From positions 11,740,294 to 11,804,293 of the forward strand of contig NC_069131.1 of NCBI RefSeq assembly GCF_026914265.1: a stretch of 64,000 nucleotides of DNA, in the 5' to 3' direction. This DNA comes from Mya arenaria (taxonomy: Eukaryota; Mollusca; Bivalvia; Myida; Myidae). The notes below the pieces were generated by a model. That model ran no database searches. It had not been told where the DNA came from and saw only the letters and a list, made by a program, of their open reading frames with translations. This document shows positions 24,150-37,540 of the stretch, piece by piece. Position 1 is the stretch's first letter. Every line of letters starts with the position of its first letter. The position numbers and the translations under genes are program-made.

Positions 24150-27100
24150 CTCACCCTGATGGAGACGTAGGCATAAACATTCAATTTTATCAATAAATAA
24201 TTGGCGTATGTTGTTTTTTTTCAGTTGGTTTGTCTTGAGGACTTATGTGCTCCATAATATTTCAATAAACAATCTATTTCATTAACTTTAATATCCTTAT
24301 GTTTACATATAATAGAAGTATTAGGTTAAACATAATGCATCTGTTGAACACTGTACAATTTTACCTGTGATCCAAGTCATATTGAACTTGTGTGGTTGTC
24401 CGATGTGTTCCGTATGTTCACAAACTGCTTAAAATTGATCCCTAATAAACCGTTTATAATCAGGGATTACTCGATTTTTATCATATAAATATCAGATATC
24501 ATGGGGAGTAATAGCTGTAATGGTAACCCGAGAACGGTAATGTCAACAGAGCCCAGGTTGACATTAATGTTTCGAAAGTAAACATTATATGATATCACCC
24601 ACCATCTGATATATATTTCATTATACCGCACAAATGTTTACACTGGTTACGTCTGAATATATACAAGGAGTCAACAAGATCAGAATTATCAACTATGAAG
24701 TGATTTTTCCGGCCTTATTATTACGTCATATGATACACTGTCTCCTGTTAACTGAAATTCCTTTTTTTAGGTTGTTAAGTATTTATTGTTTACGTCTTCT
24801 AACACGGATTTTCAATTTAACAAATGTTCTGATTCATTTGTTTAGAAATTCAATTCACACATAAAGAGTAACTTCATTCATTTTAAAATTTATTATTAAT
24901 AAAACATCAAATAACAAGTTTGTTGATCAGTTCACAACCAGTTTTTTAACAAGGATGTTGGTCCAAAAGTTTTAATTCTTCAAGATTCGACTCGATCTAT
25001 TGTAAATTCCAATTGTCTATTATAGACCCACGCGTTGGTAACATTGATAATATCATCCGATGAAAAGTGTTATAAGACCAGGGTTACCATACGGATTGGC
25101 TAATATCGTGTATATGTAGCCCAGTGAGATTTTAGTGGTTTACAACCTATCACTTACCATTGACCAATTATCTCCCTTTTTGTAAATTGACCACTTAATC
25201 CAAAACCAATTTTGGTTGGACACAGCTTTTTTTAGAAAACCAGTTTGATGAGAGCCTTTGTCCAGAACAGGTCATTGTGGAAGACATGTTTGTTTTATAA
25301 GTTTTTAATAAGGACCTTGGATCATTTTATATTTGGTATGTATTCACTTATGATTTGATATTATCATAAATGATAACCATTGTGTTGCATTTATTCTGAA
25401 TTTGTGTTTTGGACATTTCCAAGTAAATTACATATTTTCTTGAGATGGATGAAATGGCAGTTACTTGACACAGTTTTGTGCATGAATTGTTTATTAACTT
25501 GCAGACTATAACAGCACTGTGAGAGATGTAGTGTGACAGTGAGAGCCATAGATGTTGCTGGACTAAGTTATTGTTGATGGCACTTGATTCCATAAATCTG
25601 TAAGTAGAAAATGTGTATTGTATTGTGTGATTTGAATTGTAATCTGAATCATGTTTTATTGTTTTATCCATATTTATGTTAACTGGCCACTAGACACATA
25701 ATTACATTATTATGAGACTATTGAATATAAGGATGTGTTATAACTGTTATCAAATAAAAAACAGTAAGATATGTCAAGTATTATAGTTCTCATTTATTAA
25801 TTATTGTATATTGTCTATTTTCAGTGTGTTGACTATTCGACTACGATTATTTGAGTATTCGAGTGTTTGATTACTCAGTATACTGTTATAAGATGCACAC
25901 ATTGACTGGACATTAAAGATATGTGAACCCTCGACACCTTGTGTGACTTTTCCCCTTATAAGCAATAATATATATATATATATATGTGGCGGGCCACCAT
26001 AGGTTATATATATATGAAACAATTACATCGGCAGGTCACGTGTCTAGTCTTCCTTTTGCTCAGTTTTGACAATACAGAAACAGATGTGCGTTTCGTTTTA
26101 ATTTATCCATTTTGTCGAAAATCGGCTTTGTTATTAAATTATGTTTACGCATGATGTCAGTCTGACTCTGGACTCAAACTCAGAAAAACGATTTGAAACA
26201 AATATTTCTACACTTTATGAAAAAACTGTTATTGTTTGTGGCATTTGTGGAACAAAAGTCACATGCAAGAAAGTCTACAGTAAAATTGAGATTAAACGGT
26301 TTCGAATATTTAAGTTTTAACTCAGACTTGATTGAAGAATATGAACTTAGATGTTTATGTAGGCTATGTTTAATGCGTCTTTGCGTTGTGTTACTTTGTG
26401 TCTGCTTGTTTTTTGTTAATGTTAAACTGCTGGTTGTGTCTCTATAACTTATTTAAAGAATGCTCATAAAAATCCGGCACTGTAGATAAACGTAAAACTA
26501 ATACCGTTTGATGGCATTTTGAACAGAACAGTAATTATATGATAATTAATCAAGGTAATAAGTTTTGCAACAATGAAGCAATCTTTGAAACAATATGATA
26601 TATTTGAAGATCTGATAGTCATCTGTTCCAAAAAGCAAACTTTGTTTTTAAAGACAACGAAGAAAACCCCCATTATAAATACTATAATGAATGATCAAAA
26701 GAAAAAGGTAATACATTTAAAGATCAAACACAGTAGGGACAATCCTTCATTTACGAAAAAAGCATGGTTATAAATAAATATGCATACATAACATATACAA
26801 ATAATGGACCTGAATAAAGCTGAAAATAAGATTGTTACGCACGTACTATGTTTGAAAATGGCCTTGACGAAACAAAACACAAAGCTATCATTAATAAACT
26901 CGTAATCTGGTCTACTTGAATTCACATGTAAAGTGTGCGGTTATGTCCAGTTTTATCAAGTTACTAATATTGAAACATGTATCTTATCTATTAAAGATTT
27001 GCACTGATATAACGTTCATCATTTATGAGTTATAGCACCGATATTAAGTCACTCTGTTTATGTACTTTATTGTTTGATCATTGATTTTTTAGCGTTATTT

Positions 27101-27925
27101 AACAAACTAAATTAAGTAAGCATCGACATTGGAGAAATAAGTAGAACTGCACCGTTTAAAGCTTTAATGCCATTCAGTTCAATGTTGAGCTATAATATAA
27201 GAAAAATGCACTGTTGGAAAAAACAACTTATATTTGCAGTAGCAACGGCACTTTCAGGATAGTAAGCTAGAATGGGAAACTAACACAGCCTATCAGGTTG
27301 AAGTGGTTTAGGGTTTATTAATTTTTGTATGACTAGTCGAATGTTTTTATTATAACAACTTTTTGATGGGTTCTCTTAAAAGAACAGCGTCACGAATACG
27401 TTCTGCTTTCGTTTTGGGTCAAAATCTGTATATACAATAAAATATTGTCTATTCTGTTAAGTGATCATATCTCTACATATAAACGCTGTTGTTGTAGTGT
27501 TGACTTGTTTTCACATCAAGAACTCACTGTTAATATAAAAATGTTATTACTCTTGAAAGAACGGTACCTTAACTTTTCTCTTATGGCTTTATTTACATTA
27601 AAAACCATCGCGATTAAAATATGCATTGGTGCCCTAGAGGTGAAGGTCGTTTTGGACTAAATTTATTTGCTTCCAGTGTTTTTTGTTGTTGCTTTTTCAA
27701 TGGATATATTTATGGTTTTATATGCTTAAAATGTTTGTAAGGTGTTGTATTTTTAGAATATGAGTGGTTGTCATAATAAGCATTAGCTCAAAAACATCTT
27801 AAATTGTAGGATAAGATGTTTATTTAGACATAGAAATGAATTAGAAAGAAGCGTGAAACCTGAATAAATATCTCCACTTGAAAAGTAATCACACTGTAGC
27901 CCCTGAAGCTAGTTTTGTCTAAACG
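24150..27925. other. AT-rich stretch, no gene seen
   Basis: Contains a TA repeat near 25968-26012. Segments near 26170-26230 and 26490-26535 resemble parts of 33.55-33.61 and 57.48-57.53 kb, so they belong to the duplicated flank material of the ART cluster. No exon with usable borders. Confidence 0.45.
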
Positions 27926-27929
27926 TTAT

Positions 27930-28168
27930 CTTTTACAACGATTGTGAATATAGCTAAATTAACTAATGCAAAGACATTCTCGATGGTACGCGTGATGTTG
28001 TGCGAGAGTGTGGTCTTGTGCTGTTGTGGGAATCGGAGAACCCATAGAAAACACATTTGTCCGGCTTGGTGACCACCAGCTAAACTCTCATGCGCCAAAG
28101 TCGGGAATCGAATCCGGGTCACCTTGGTTACAAGCGAGTGCGTTATTCAGTTAACCGGACAACCTGAA
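27930..28168 (-). mobile_element. tRNA-derived SINE, family A, copy 1
   Basis: The tRNA-like head is at the right end on the minus strand: GGTTAACTGAATAACGCACT (A box) and GGATTCGATTCCC (B box), followed by a body with CACCAAGCCGGACAAATGTG. Two more copies lie at 44.86-45.05 and 56.41-56.64 kb in the same orientation. Transcribed by RNA polymerase III if active; this copy has box mismatches. Confidence 0.75.
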
Positions 28169-28891
28169 GCTTATGTTATTACCTCCCAGGCGCCCGCTTT
28201 AGTAATAACCTCAGTCAATCTTAGTCGTAAAAGAGTATCTTCGTGTTTTATTTTCGTTATTTGGTATAAGGATGGAAATATTTTATTTTTAAACTATTTG
28301 AAATTATCGACAGTTAACAAAGTTGAACTGATTATTGTCTGAGGTCAACAAAAATACCTCAAAGTAAAACTGAACGCAAAGTTGAGAAAATAAGATGTCA
28401 TTGTGTTGTCATTTGTTCCGTCTAACCCATTTAAAAATTATTCAAGTAATGATTAAGCCCTAAATGAAACGGGCCACTTATCTGTTCGATACATGATCAA
28501 AAACGTTGATTCGTCTTTTGTTCGTAACCTTTTCAAAGCCATTTAAGGATATTTGTTAAACATTTGAACTGTATGATGACACTCATTTAAACAATGTTAT
28601 TGTGCCATGAAACAACTTATACAAAGCTTTACAAGTTATTGTCAAAATAATTAAAATCATTGATTGAAAATTAAATGACACAACCTGCCAGTAATCTAAG
28701 TCAGTACTCTACGTCTATAAAAAAAAAAACACTTAAAGATGAACGAATTTTGTTGCAGTCAGAAAGAAAACAGACATTCTGAACAAGCTGAATCGGAAGC
28801 ATTTTAACGAAACATTAACAATAATTTTCATAAAATTACTAAATGTAAAAGAACTGTAGCCTCTTTGAATACATATACGTGTGATTGAGCT

Positions 28892-29383
28892 CTAGTATAT
28901 ACACATGCATTCAGTTATGATCAACATACCTAAATAATGAAACATTTTATCCAACTTTGGTCTACAAAATATCTGAAAAAAACAATACTGACTTGGTACC
29001 ATCATAGTCCATGTTTGCTTAAGAACAATTCTATGTTTGTGAAGATAAGATGAGAAAAAGTACCACTTTGGTAATAATGCGCAGATAACAGACTTGATCA
29101 AGGTATGACCGAATGTCAACAAAAAATGCATATAAGACTGCATTGGTATGAATGCAAAAAAGTCGTGCATATAATGATCATAATTGATCAACTTAAAATT
29201 AAATTGATTAGGTTCTTCTAATAGAAAAGACAGAAATACAACAGCCATCCCGTCTAAGGATAAGTTCCGAGACATACACTTTAGAACCAATGTTCTGCTG
29301 TATGTTTTAATTAAAACAGTGTATGGTAACAAAACACTTATGACAATCAGAAGATACGGTTTCTTTGAAACACTGAAACACAA
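28892..29383 (-). CDS. Hypothetical 163-residue open frame
   Basis: ATG at 29383, open for 163 codons. The predicted protein is hydrophobic and Cys/Tyr/Phe-rich, with possible membrane-spanning stretches in the first 20 and around residues 90-110. No motif is recognised and the composition is what AT-rich DNA gives. It is the longest non-repetitive frame after the ART gene. Chance is a real possibility. Confidence 0.2.
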   Translation of the reverse strand: MCFSVSKKPYLLIVISVLLPYTVLIKTYSRTLVLKCMSRNLSLDGMAVVFLSFLLEEPNQFNFKLINYDHYMHDFFAFIPMQSYMHFLLTFGHTLIKSVICALLPKWYFFSSYLHKHRIVLKQTWTMMVPSQYCFFQIFCRPKLDKMFHYLGMLIITECMCIY

Positions 29384-29489
29384 ATCACTTCCTTATCTTG
29401 TATATGTTTTTGCGATACATATTATATTTAGATTGGGTGCGTAGATATTTGTAACAAAACAAAACATTTTTTATTCTTTTTTTTATTTT

Positions 29490-29873
29490 TTAGACCTTGC
29501 GGTCAAGGATAACCCGTGAAAGCACTAATTTCCGACGGGGTCCTTTTTTGCTGAAGGGACAGCACGTGGAATACAAGGAATGCAAGGATACAAGGAAGCC
29601 GGTTGCGATACCCTAGCCCTTTTTCGAAGAGACCCCTTGGTTAGTTTACGTGCTCGGTGTGATTAAGCATCGATACACGGGGTAAAACTTTCCTGGGTTA
29701 AACCAGTACTCAGTTTATCAGTTTTCCATGTACTTCCCTTTAAATGCCGAGCGGCATGCAAGGGAGCTACATGAACCAACTTTTAACGTCTTTCGGTATT
29801 TATTTCAGGGATCGAACTCCCGACCTCCCGCTCCGTAGGCTGCGCCTTAACCACTAGGCCACGGAGACAGTGC
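29490..29873 (-). mobile_element. tRNA-derived SINE, family B
   Basis: Minus strand begins CTCCGTGGCCTAGTGGTTAA (A box TGGCCTAGTGG) and continues to GGGAGTTCGATCCC (B box), a good tRNA-like head of about 65 bases. The body includes TTGCATGCCGCTCGGCATTT and ends near an A/T-rich tail at about 29490. A decayed relative sits at 23.9-24.1 kb. Confidence 0.85.
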
Positions 29874-30239
29874 ACTTAATTCGACTACAACTCTCACCAG
29901 TGTCCGGTGGCGTCGTTAAATAAAAGTGCATCCAGACTTTTTCCAGCCGCGAAACATTTTATATTTCCGATTGGTTGCACCCAAGGTTGTTCATTATGCA
30001 GAAAAAATTCGAACCTTACTGAAAAGAAGTGTATAACGTGCAAACAGGTAAGTATTGACATGTATATAAAAGATTAATTGAAATCTATATATCTATTGTT
30101 AATTGCAAAATATTCTTAAGCGAGCAAACAAATGTTTGATTTATTACAAACGGCCTTGTAGAGTAAGTTATTCATATTAAAAGGTGGTTTGTTTAAAAAC
30201 AGCGTACTTTGAGGCAACTGGTTTGCAGCTTAAATCGTA

Positions 30240-30620
30240 AACAAGTATTATGTTTCCACCATATCAGCCAAACAGCCAATGAATAAAACATTACACAGGT
30301 ACTAAAAGAATACTTGACAAAAGGTGTCTACTGGTCCGAGTATAAACTGTTATTACAATCTATATAAACTCCAGTACATTACAAACACATATAGTCTATT
30401 AACATTTTCAAAAAACTGAATATACCATAGTTAAATTTATTTGAGTAAAGAGCAATGACATGTTTAATTAGTATTATTGAATATGTAAAACTGCAGATAC
30501 CATGTAACGAAAGATACTGTTTTCAAGAATACAAGAAAGAATAACAAAGCATTGCTGACTGAATATCACTTACATAATTTTGCTAGTTTTATACATTTGA
30601 TATTGATCGGGATGAGCCAG
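30240..30620. repeat. ART-cluster flank segment F, copy 1
   Basis: Matches 41.27-41.40, 52.15-52.55 and 62.55-62.95 kb, for example CCAATGAATAAAACATTACA and GAGTATAAACTGTTATTACA here. It lies about 1.6 kb downstream (in gene sense) of ART pseudogene 2, as copy 3 does of the intact gene. Confidence 0.65.
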
Positions 30621-30984
30621 GTGAGATCAGTTCTGTCATTTTATTTACGTTGTTATATATTTAAAACCGTTTGCGAATGAATGTCATATTTAATGCCATC
30701 TAATTTCCAATTGAATAATGGTTGGATATTACTATTCTAAATCGGTAACCTAAATGTGTTGATACATTTGTCTTAATACATATCACGTCTGGTATGTGCC
30801 TCTTATATCCTTGTGTTGTGGAACAATAATAATGGAATCAAATATTTGCAAAATCAAAACATAAAACGGTAAGATCTATGATCGAAATCGACTGCATGCT
30901 CGGTCAGATATCATTCATTATCCCTTGGAAAGTAAGTTCAAATATGTTTTTACTTTATAAATACTTATGTGAAAAACTATAGAA

Positions 30985-31130
30985 AAACTCAGTAGCCAAA
31001 AGTATAAACATAAACCCCGTTTAATGGCACTGGGTAAACGCAAAAGACATAGAACATAAAAACAAAAAATCACAAACAAGAAAAATGGAACAACAGCAAA
31101 AAACTCCACAAACAGCACAGTGCATTTGTA
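30985..31130. repeat. Dispersed repeat R, copy 1
   Basis: Closely matches 54.955-55.105 kb in the same orientation and 46.015-46.12 kb in the opposite one; shared words include TTAATGGCACTGGGTAA and GACATAGAA. No frame or terminal repeat recognised. Just beyond it (31.15-31.27 kb) is a short match to 52.92-53.06 kb. Confidence 0.65.
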
Positions 31131-31851
31131 TTATATAAAAAACTAGGTATGTTTATTAAGGATTGTTAGGTTCCGTCTTGGAACGGTTAGTAAAATGTAA
31201 ATTTACTGGGGGGTTAAACCAGTTTATGTGCACAACCCTCACTCTTATCCTATCAATCCTGAATAAAGAAAAAAACATAAAGGGTAAATCTTATCAAAGT
31301 ATGCATTAACTTGAGGAAACTCAATAATAAAACAAATAATAATAAACTAATGTAAACCCCAAGTACTTCAGTGATTAGAGATCCCAACTCTATCTGCAGA
31401 CGGATGAATACAATCCAGAGTACCTTATACAAAAACTTTTCAAAGATACGATGCAGTCATTGTTTGAAACTATGAGCATCAGACACAGTCTGCCTTAGAA
31501 AATAAAAGGTTTAAAACTGTTTAACCATAGAGTTTCATAATTAAAAACATCATTGTACTAAAACTGGGAACAAAACAAAGAAAACATTATTAAAATTAAA
31601 AGCGACATATATTAGCTAATCTTTTCTTCCAAATATAAACAAAAACAGTTTAATACATATAGCTTTTAAAAGCAGTATGACAGGAACATATCTACACACA
31701 AACACAAGCAAGTATCACACATAAAGCTTTTTAAAGTATTGTGATATAAGAACGTATATACACACAATCAAGCACATTTCTAAGATATAGAGCTCTTAAC
31801 ATTATGCTGGTATTTACAAAATAACTGTTTTAAAAAAGTTACTTTTGTCAT

Positions 31852-32220
31852 TTACTTAACAAGAATATACTTAGAGAGAAACATAGCACTCAAGAAGGGT
31901 TTAGTCATAGAAGCAGCCGATGCAGCCATAGAAGTATCAGATATTATGCGACCCGAGCAATCACAAGAGCCTGATTTGGACGCTCCGGCGGGAATCTCGC
32001 CTGTAACGACTGCAAACGCCTTCATTTCTTTAAATTCTTTTCCTCCTTTTATTCCAGCCTTCTTGGGGTTTATTTTCTCCTGATCTTCAACATATTCTTT
32101 CACATAGAAGTGTTGTCTCGGTTGAGGTAGAACTTCTTTTTCCCCTACATGATTTGAATACTCGGATATATATGCCCCTTTTGAAGCAGCAGAAATCATG
32201 AAAAATACCTTATTTTCATT
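31852..32220 (-). pseudogene. ADP-ribosyltransferase (ART) pseudogene 2 (3' half only)
   Basis: Encodes the C-terminal half of the ART fold in one open frame: VFFMISAASKGAYISEYS, then the third catalytic motif GEKEVL, then FYVKEYVEDQE, MKAFAVVTGEIPAG, a Cys-Asp-Cys pair and a hydrophobic tail ending in a stop at 31852-31854. The homology continues upstream of the apparent ATG to 32220 and then stops at a TAA (32219-32221), so the first half with the Arg and S-T-S motifs is missing. The preserved frame suggests recent truncation. It could be a terminal exon of a rearranged gene, but no acceptor is seen. Confidence 0.8.
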
Positions 32221-32229
32221 TTAAACTAT

Positions 32230-33870
32230 ACAAATGATATTTAATTTATTTCCACCGAGACATAAACCTATTCATGATATCTGGATCATTAAGATACGCA
32301 TACTATGTATGAGTCGGCCCATATCCATATTGTTAGTCATAGGTTCTAATAATTGTCCAATACGCAATACTCCACGAATTAGAGGCGGAAGCTAATTTAA
32401 TAGATAACAGTGGCCAAATCATAAGAATACGTTGTTTCCGATGAAATGGGATCTCTTGTGATTTACGCTTTTGTTAGCAATCGCGTTCATTGTTTATATA
32501 TCCCACCACCCCCATTTCTGATGAGTCTGATATGGATACAGACTGTTTTTTCATAAATTAATTACTGAATAAAATATCTTATACTTTAAATATTGACAAT
32601 ACCAAGAACAAATGCTTGTCCTTTATATACAGTAGATGATTTTCGTAAAAACTCAATCACGTCATTTAATGTCACATTTTCCACAAATCATGGTTTAAGA
32701 AGGAGGTGAGATTAGGCTATATTTACAGAGTTGTTCACAAGTCCAATAAATGAAATATTTTATCGATAATCGGTATATACAAAACTACAAAACATACGAA
32801 AGCAAATGTCACAGGCTGCACTTTATCCTAATATGTATTGATTATACTCATATATCTGATCTGGGCGTGGGTTTCATCATTTTAGTTAAATATTTACACT
32901 TACATTTATTATTTAGTTATATTAAATTACAAACATACAACAGACTCCAGCAATACAGTATAAAGTATAAGTTAGATACAAGTGAGCTTAAGAAGCAACG
33001 ATTTCACGTACGTTTTTCCCATAAGGAAGTTCAACGCGCAATGAAAATGACGCTTCCTCTCTTGCACAAACACAAGGACAGACAGACTGACACGCAACCA
33101 AGTGGACAAAACAATTTAACAGAAACAATCGGACATCACAATAAGTGTATCATTTTCATTAGGGACTTTCACTGGCGACTTTCCGGCAAAAGGCTATCTT
33201 GGCTCAGTCAGATGGAAAGATGAAAGGTGAAAAACGCACAAACGAAAACGAGCACATATGAACAATTTCCATATAGGCGATCATCTAGTAACGCGGTTTA
33301 TCGAAAAGATTCGGCAGTGTACATTAATTATATTATATAAATAATACATTACAGCCAATATGAGTTTTTTTTCTTGATTTTTTTTTAAATAATTCGCCAT
33401 CTAGATATTTATATGTGCTGTCCTTTTGTGTTAATTTCTATATGGAACGCTAATAACTATATTCTGGGCATTTCATTAAACAGTGTGGTTAGACTATCCA
33501 GTCACATAATCATATCGTCTTTGTTATTATATCATTTTTACGAATATTAAATCTTACTCTGGACTCAAGATCAGAAAAGCGATATTGAAACAAGTAGTTG
33601 TGTGAAACAACTGTTTTATATCAACAGTCTTCTAAATCGTTTTTCAATAACAATTCTCGTTCAGTGTTTGTTTGGCCTTTAGATGTCAACGTGTATTCCT
33701 TATCTGCTTGGCGTGTCCATATAGCATGTGTTGTGTTATTAAGACAGTAAATATTTGTTTACAAATGTTCACCATAAATACTAGACCCGAATCGTATTGA
33801 ACTGATATACATGTTTGTAGCATTTCGTTTATTTACTGTCTTGTATTATTTGTGTTTTTAAGAGTGTGTC
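32230..33870. other. No convincing gene
   Basis: A 157-codon open frame on the plus strand (32750-33223) has AT-rich composition and no recognisable motif; I treat it as chance. A segment at 33.55-33.61 kb matches one at 26.17-26.23 kb. Confidence 0.4.
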
Positions 33871-33871
33871 T

Positions 33872-34237
33872 TTAAAGATGCACTCTTACTCCCAAATAAG
33901 ATTTACCAAAATTAATAATATTGTTTTAATATTGCCAAAAGGATGAATAAATGTTGAAAACAATGGGTCTTATGAAGGATATCGAGTTGAATTTAAAAGA
34001 AATGAGCATTAAACACAGTATTTCTATCTTATTAAACTATAGTAGACCACAGTAAAACTTTAAGCATTCATTATATATTTTTGCGCTTGTTGCTATTCAA
34101 TACACGTTTATAATCTTGTTATCAGTAATAATTATTTTTCATAAATGCATTATTTAGTAAGTAGTTAAAAGTATATCAGTCAAAATTTGTGTGTTATATA
34201 TGTGTATTTTTGACTTTTAATAAGAGTGTAGCTTTAA
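33872..34237 (+). mobile_element. Inverted-repeat element, family 3, copy 1
   Basis: About 366 bases with terminal inverted repeats TTAAAGATGCACTCTTAC and, at the right, TAAGAGTGTAGCTTTAA. Copies at 43.04-43.42 kb (same orientation) and 60.00-60.38 kb (opposite) align along the whole length. No coding capacity: a MITE. Confidence 0.85.
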
Positions 34238-34580
34238 AAGCAACATAAATCAGCAACCTAGTTTTACCCCAATAGCCGATCGCGTCATACAGAAAAACGT
34301 TAAGATATGCGATACTATTATCTCCTTTGCCGGCGCATGGCTTTAAAGGGTTATTGGATTAAATTTCGGTATAAATGTATAGGTATGTGGTTGTGCGCGT
34401 ACGAACCCGCTAGCTTAAGAGGCATTGAGATTCCCTAAAAAAGAATCAGTCTTTAGGACTCTAGTCAGAGAGTACATCATACTCGAGGTTCTTGAAAGTA
34501 ACTGTTTTCTAAATTTATAACAGAGACGCAATCGTCGAATAAACGTATAATGTTTAACGTGTTAAAGAGAATGTTAAGCA

Positions 34581-35810
34581 TTGGATTGAAACTTTTAGCA
34601 TGAGACAGAAACATTCAGCATGGGACAGAAACTTTTAGCATGGGACAGAAACATTCAGCATGGGACAGAAACATTCAGCATGGGACAGAAACATTCAGCA
34701 TGGGACAGAAACATTCAGCATGGGACAGAAACATTCAGCATGGGACAGAAACATTCAGCATGGGACAGAAACATTCAGCATGGGACAGAAACATTCAGCA
34801 TGGGACAGAAACATTCAGCATGGGACAGAAACATTCAGCATGGGACAGAAACATTCAGCATGGGACAGAAACATTCAGCATGGGACAGAAACATTCAGCA
34901 TGGGACAGAAACATTCAGCATGGGACAGAAACATTCAGCATGGGACAGAAACATTCAGCATGGGACAGAAACATTCAGCATGGGACAGAAACATTCAGCA
35001 TGGGACAGAAACATTCAGCATGGGACAGAAACATTCAGCATGGGACAGAAACATTCAGCATGGGACAGAAACATTCAGCATGGGACAGAAACATTCAGCA
35101 TGAGACAGAAACATTCAGCATGGGGTAAGAAAGGTTCAGCATGGGACAGAAACATTCAGCATGGGACAGAAACATTCAGCATGAGACAGAAACATTCAGC
35201 ATGGGGTTAGAAAGGTTCAGCGTTTTGCAAAACAATTCAGCATGTGGCTAAAACTCTTAGCATTTGGCCGACACGTACAGCATGGGGCTGAAACATTAAG
35301 CATTTGGCTAAACGTTTTAGCATCGGAAACATGTGGATTCAGCAAGTATGCTAAAACAGATTAGCTAAAGGTTTAAGCATTGGGCTAACACATTAAGCTT
35401 GCATCTGAACCATTACGCATGGGTCTGAAACAACAGTATTAAAAAGAAACATACAGTGTGGGCCTAAAAAATTCAGCATTGACCTACCAGTTTCATCTTT
35501 GAGATTATACATGAAGAATTGGACTAAAACATTTAGCAACATTGGGCTGAAGTTTAAGCGTTGTGCTTAAACATTCTGCATTGGGCGATAATTTTAAGAA
35601 TGGGGCTAAAAGTTTTAGCTACAATTTTTAGTTGAACCATTCAGCAAAGAACTGAAACATTCAGCATGAAACTAAAAACTTTAGCATAAGGCTGAAACAT
35701 TAAGCATAGGGCTTAAGTATTCAGCATGGATGCTTTATATGAATCATATGGCTAAATCATAGGGCTTCAGTTGTAACATTGGGCTGAACATATTTGCATG
35801 GTCCCTCTTA
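34581..35810. repeat. 20-bp minisatellite with homogenised core and decayed flank
   Basis: Unit TGGGACAGAAACATTCAGCA. From 34641 to 35100 there are 23 identical head-to-tail copies. A TGAGACAG variant and 21-base variants follow to 35220, then 600 bases of progressively diverged units (..GCTGAAACATTAAGCA and similar). Since 20 is not a multiple of 3 and no unit carries a stop, all three plus frames are open and read the same 20-residue period. The long frames (up to 196 codons) are products of the repeat; no promoter, splice site or domain supports a protein. Confidence 0.95.
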
Positions 35811-35849
35811 GGACCGTGAAAAATATATAAGGTCAAAACAGGTTTAGTA

Positions 35850-36734
35850 TTTATTTTTTATATATATTTACTTTTTTGTTGTGAGGGTCGGAAATACATC
35901 TGACTGTAGTGTTTATGTCCGAGAGTAGTGACAAACGTAGTTGCACTTCTTTATGAACAGTTCCTGTCCTATTGCAATTTAGGTCACCTAACATTCCAAG
36001 CGGTGTTCTGAAGATCGGCAACCTGTGGTCTCTGAAAATGAAATAAAAAAGACGAATTCTGAAACGACTGCAGCTGTGCGAAACTGACATTTCGCGTTCA
36101 TCTGGCCGAGGACCAGCAGAAAACTTTCACTGACTACTGGATAAGCTGTTCAGTACCCTTTTATTGGCCTACGCAGACCATAGAAAGCTCGTTGTTCCAC
36201 ACAGACGCCTTCTCTAGTGATTTTGGGGTCCGCGTATAAAATGAGACCCATGATTAAGACCGGACTGTGATGTAAAAAGGCGTCATCCTGTCTTTTATAT
36301 CGAGTATAATGCTACGGTTCATCAGTCGACTGGTCTTTTGCCATTTCGGTCCTCGTTTGGCCATTGAAATGAAGCACCAACATAAATTATGTTCTGTTAT
36401 TCCGGATGTGTACCTTCCTATTTTATGCAGAATTAGGATGATCAGGTAGCAGATGCTTGTAAATGCCTCCACTCGTTAAAGCCCTGACAAGGTCAGCTAA
36501 TAATACAACAGCAGAATTAGGACATAAAACTTTTGTCCCGGCGACCGGGTTTTGGTCAGAAAAAAAAATGGGTTTCAGGTAAAATATAATCTTGCTGATG
36601 TTTGGAGCAAAGGAACGGACAAAGTTGTCGAGCAGCATTGTATGGATATGTCAGTCTTTCCTTTGTGTCATCAGTCCAAAACATGTGGAATATTGCTTTA
36701 CTCAGGTACATATTTACTAACTCCTACGTTAGGC
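35850..36734. repeat. Duplicated segment of the ART cluster, origin unknown
   Basis: 36.05-36.24 kb resembles 42.49-42.66 kb; on the plus strand both read LQLCETD.SRSS in the same frame, then decay. 36.48-36.73 kb resembles 45.54-45.78 kb. Stops interrupt every frame. Either old transposon coding sequence or shared 3' flank of ART copies; not identified. Confidence 0.45.
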
Positions 36735-37540
36735 AGTGAAGAATCAGCTGATGTATTGCATGTCCCGTCATCGTGAGTTCAGGAGTCGTAACTCCATTTT
36801 CTTACTGTTTGACATTATTGATGTTATCGAAGAAACTTGTAGAATACCGTTATAGAGTACATGAAAGATTGATAACTACCAGTAAACATTCATTTTTTTC
36901 TTTATAAAACAAAAGATGTTATTATACATAAGAATAAAAAATGCAAATGTTTTTTCAAGATATACTGAAGATTTAGGCTAAAATACGGTGTTCGTTTCTT
37001 TGCAAGAGTATCTTAATGAAATAAAGTAAAAAGGGAACAGTCAAAATACCCAGATAAAGTATCGCGGTGAATATCGCCTTTCACGATATCAAAAACCGTC
37101 ATTCCCGGATGTATACCTTAATTTTTCATTTTTTTAGTGTTTAGCCAGATCTATTCAGTTTGTTCATTTTGAAGCTTTGAATTTGGTTCAGAATAAACTA
37201 ATTTATCTGAATAATTTATTAAATCGTCACATTGTTATTTGCATAAATTTATCAATCGTATCACCATGCGTCTATCTGTCCATGTCATTCAACGAATAAT
37301 ATTTGTCAGCTACATCTTTGGATGGACTACAGCAAGCATTGTCATGGCTATTAAAATGTTTTTGAAGCAAATCTTGGACCTGACCGTCGACCTTCTAATA
37401 TAAGCAAATATACAATCGAATCCCGTTGGTTCAAATTCAATTGGCACTTCCGTATGATGGTATAGAGCAAAGTATTTCCTCCAACTGGATAAAACCCAAT
37501 GCACGGTCAACGCAATAACATCTTAGATCGAGATATTTGC
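36735..37540 (-). pseudogene. Probable ART pseudogene 3, heavily decayed
   Basis: 36735-36775 resembles the C-terminal Cys-Asp-Cys region of the ART genes, and 37130-37190 resembles the block that encodes LRGRTNEPIWLDTED in the intact gene. The distance between the two (about 420 bases) is close to that in the intact gene (about 480). The region around 37330 fits the preceding block. No frame survives. The similarity is by eye only. Confidence 0.45.

Noticed and set aside
27990..28170. Functional tRNA gene
   Set aside because: A and B boxes are present but no cloverleaf closes, and the same sequence recurs with a shared body: a SINE head.
32750..33223. 157-codon plus-strand open frame
   Set aside because: AT-driven composition, no motif, no splice or repeat relation. 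Probably chance.
34620..35210. A 196-codon periodic protein frame on the plus strand
   Set aside because: It is the 20-bp minisatellite read through; all three plus frames are open for the same reason. No start context, splice site or domain supports translation.
34581..35220. CRISPR array
   Set aside because: Units are head to tail with no unique spacers, and the sequence is from an animal genome.
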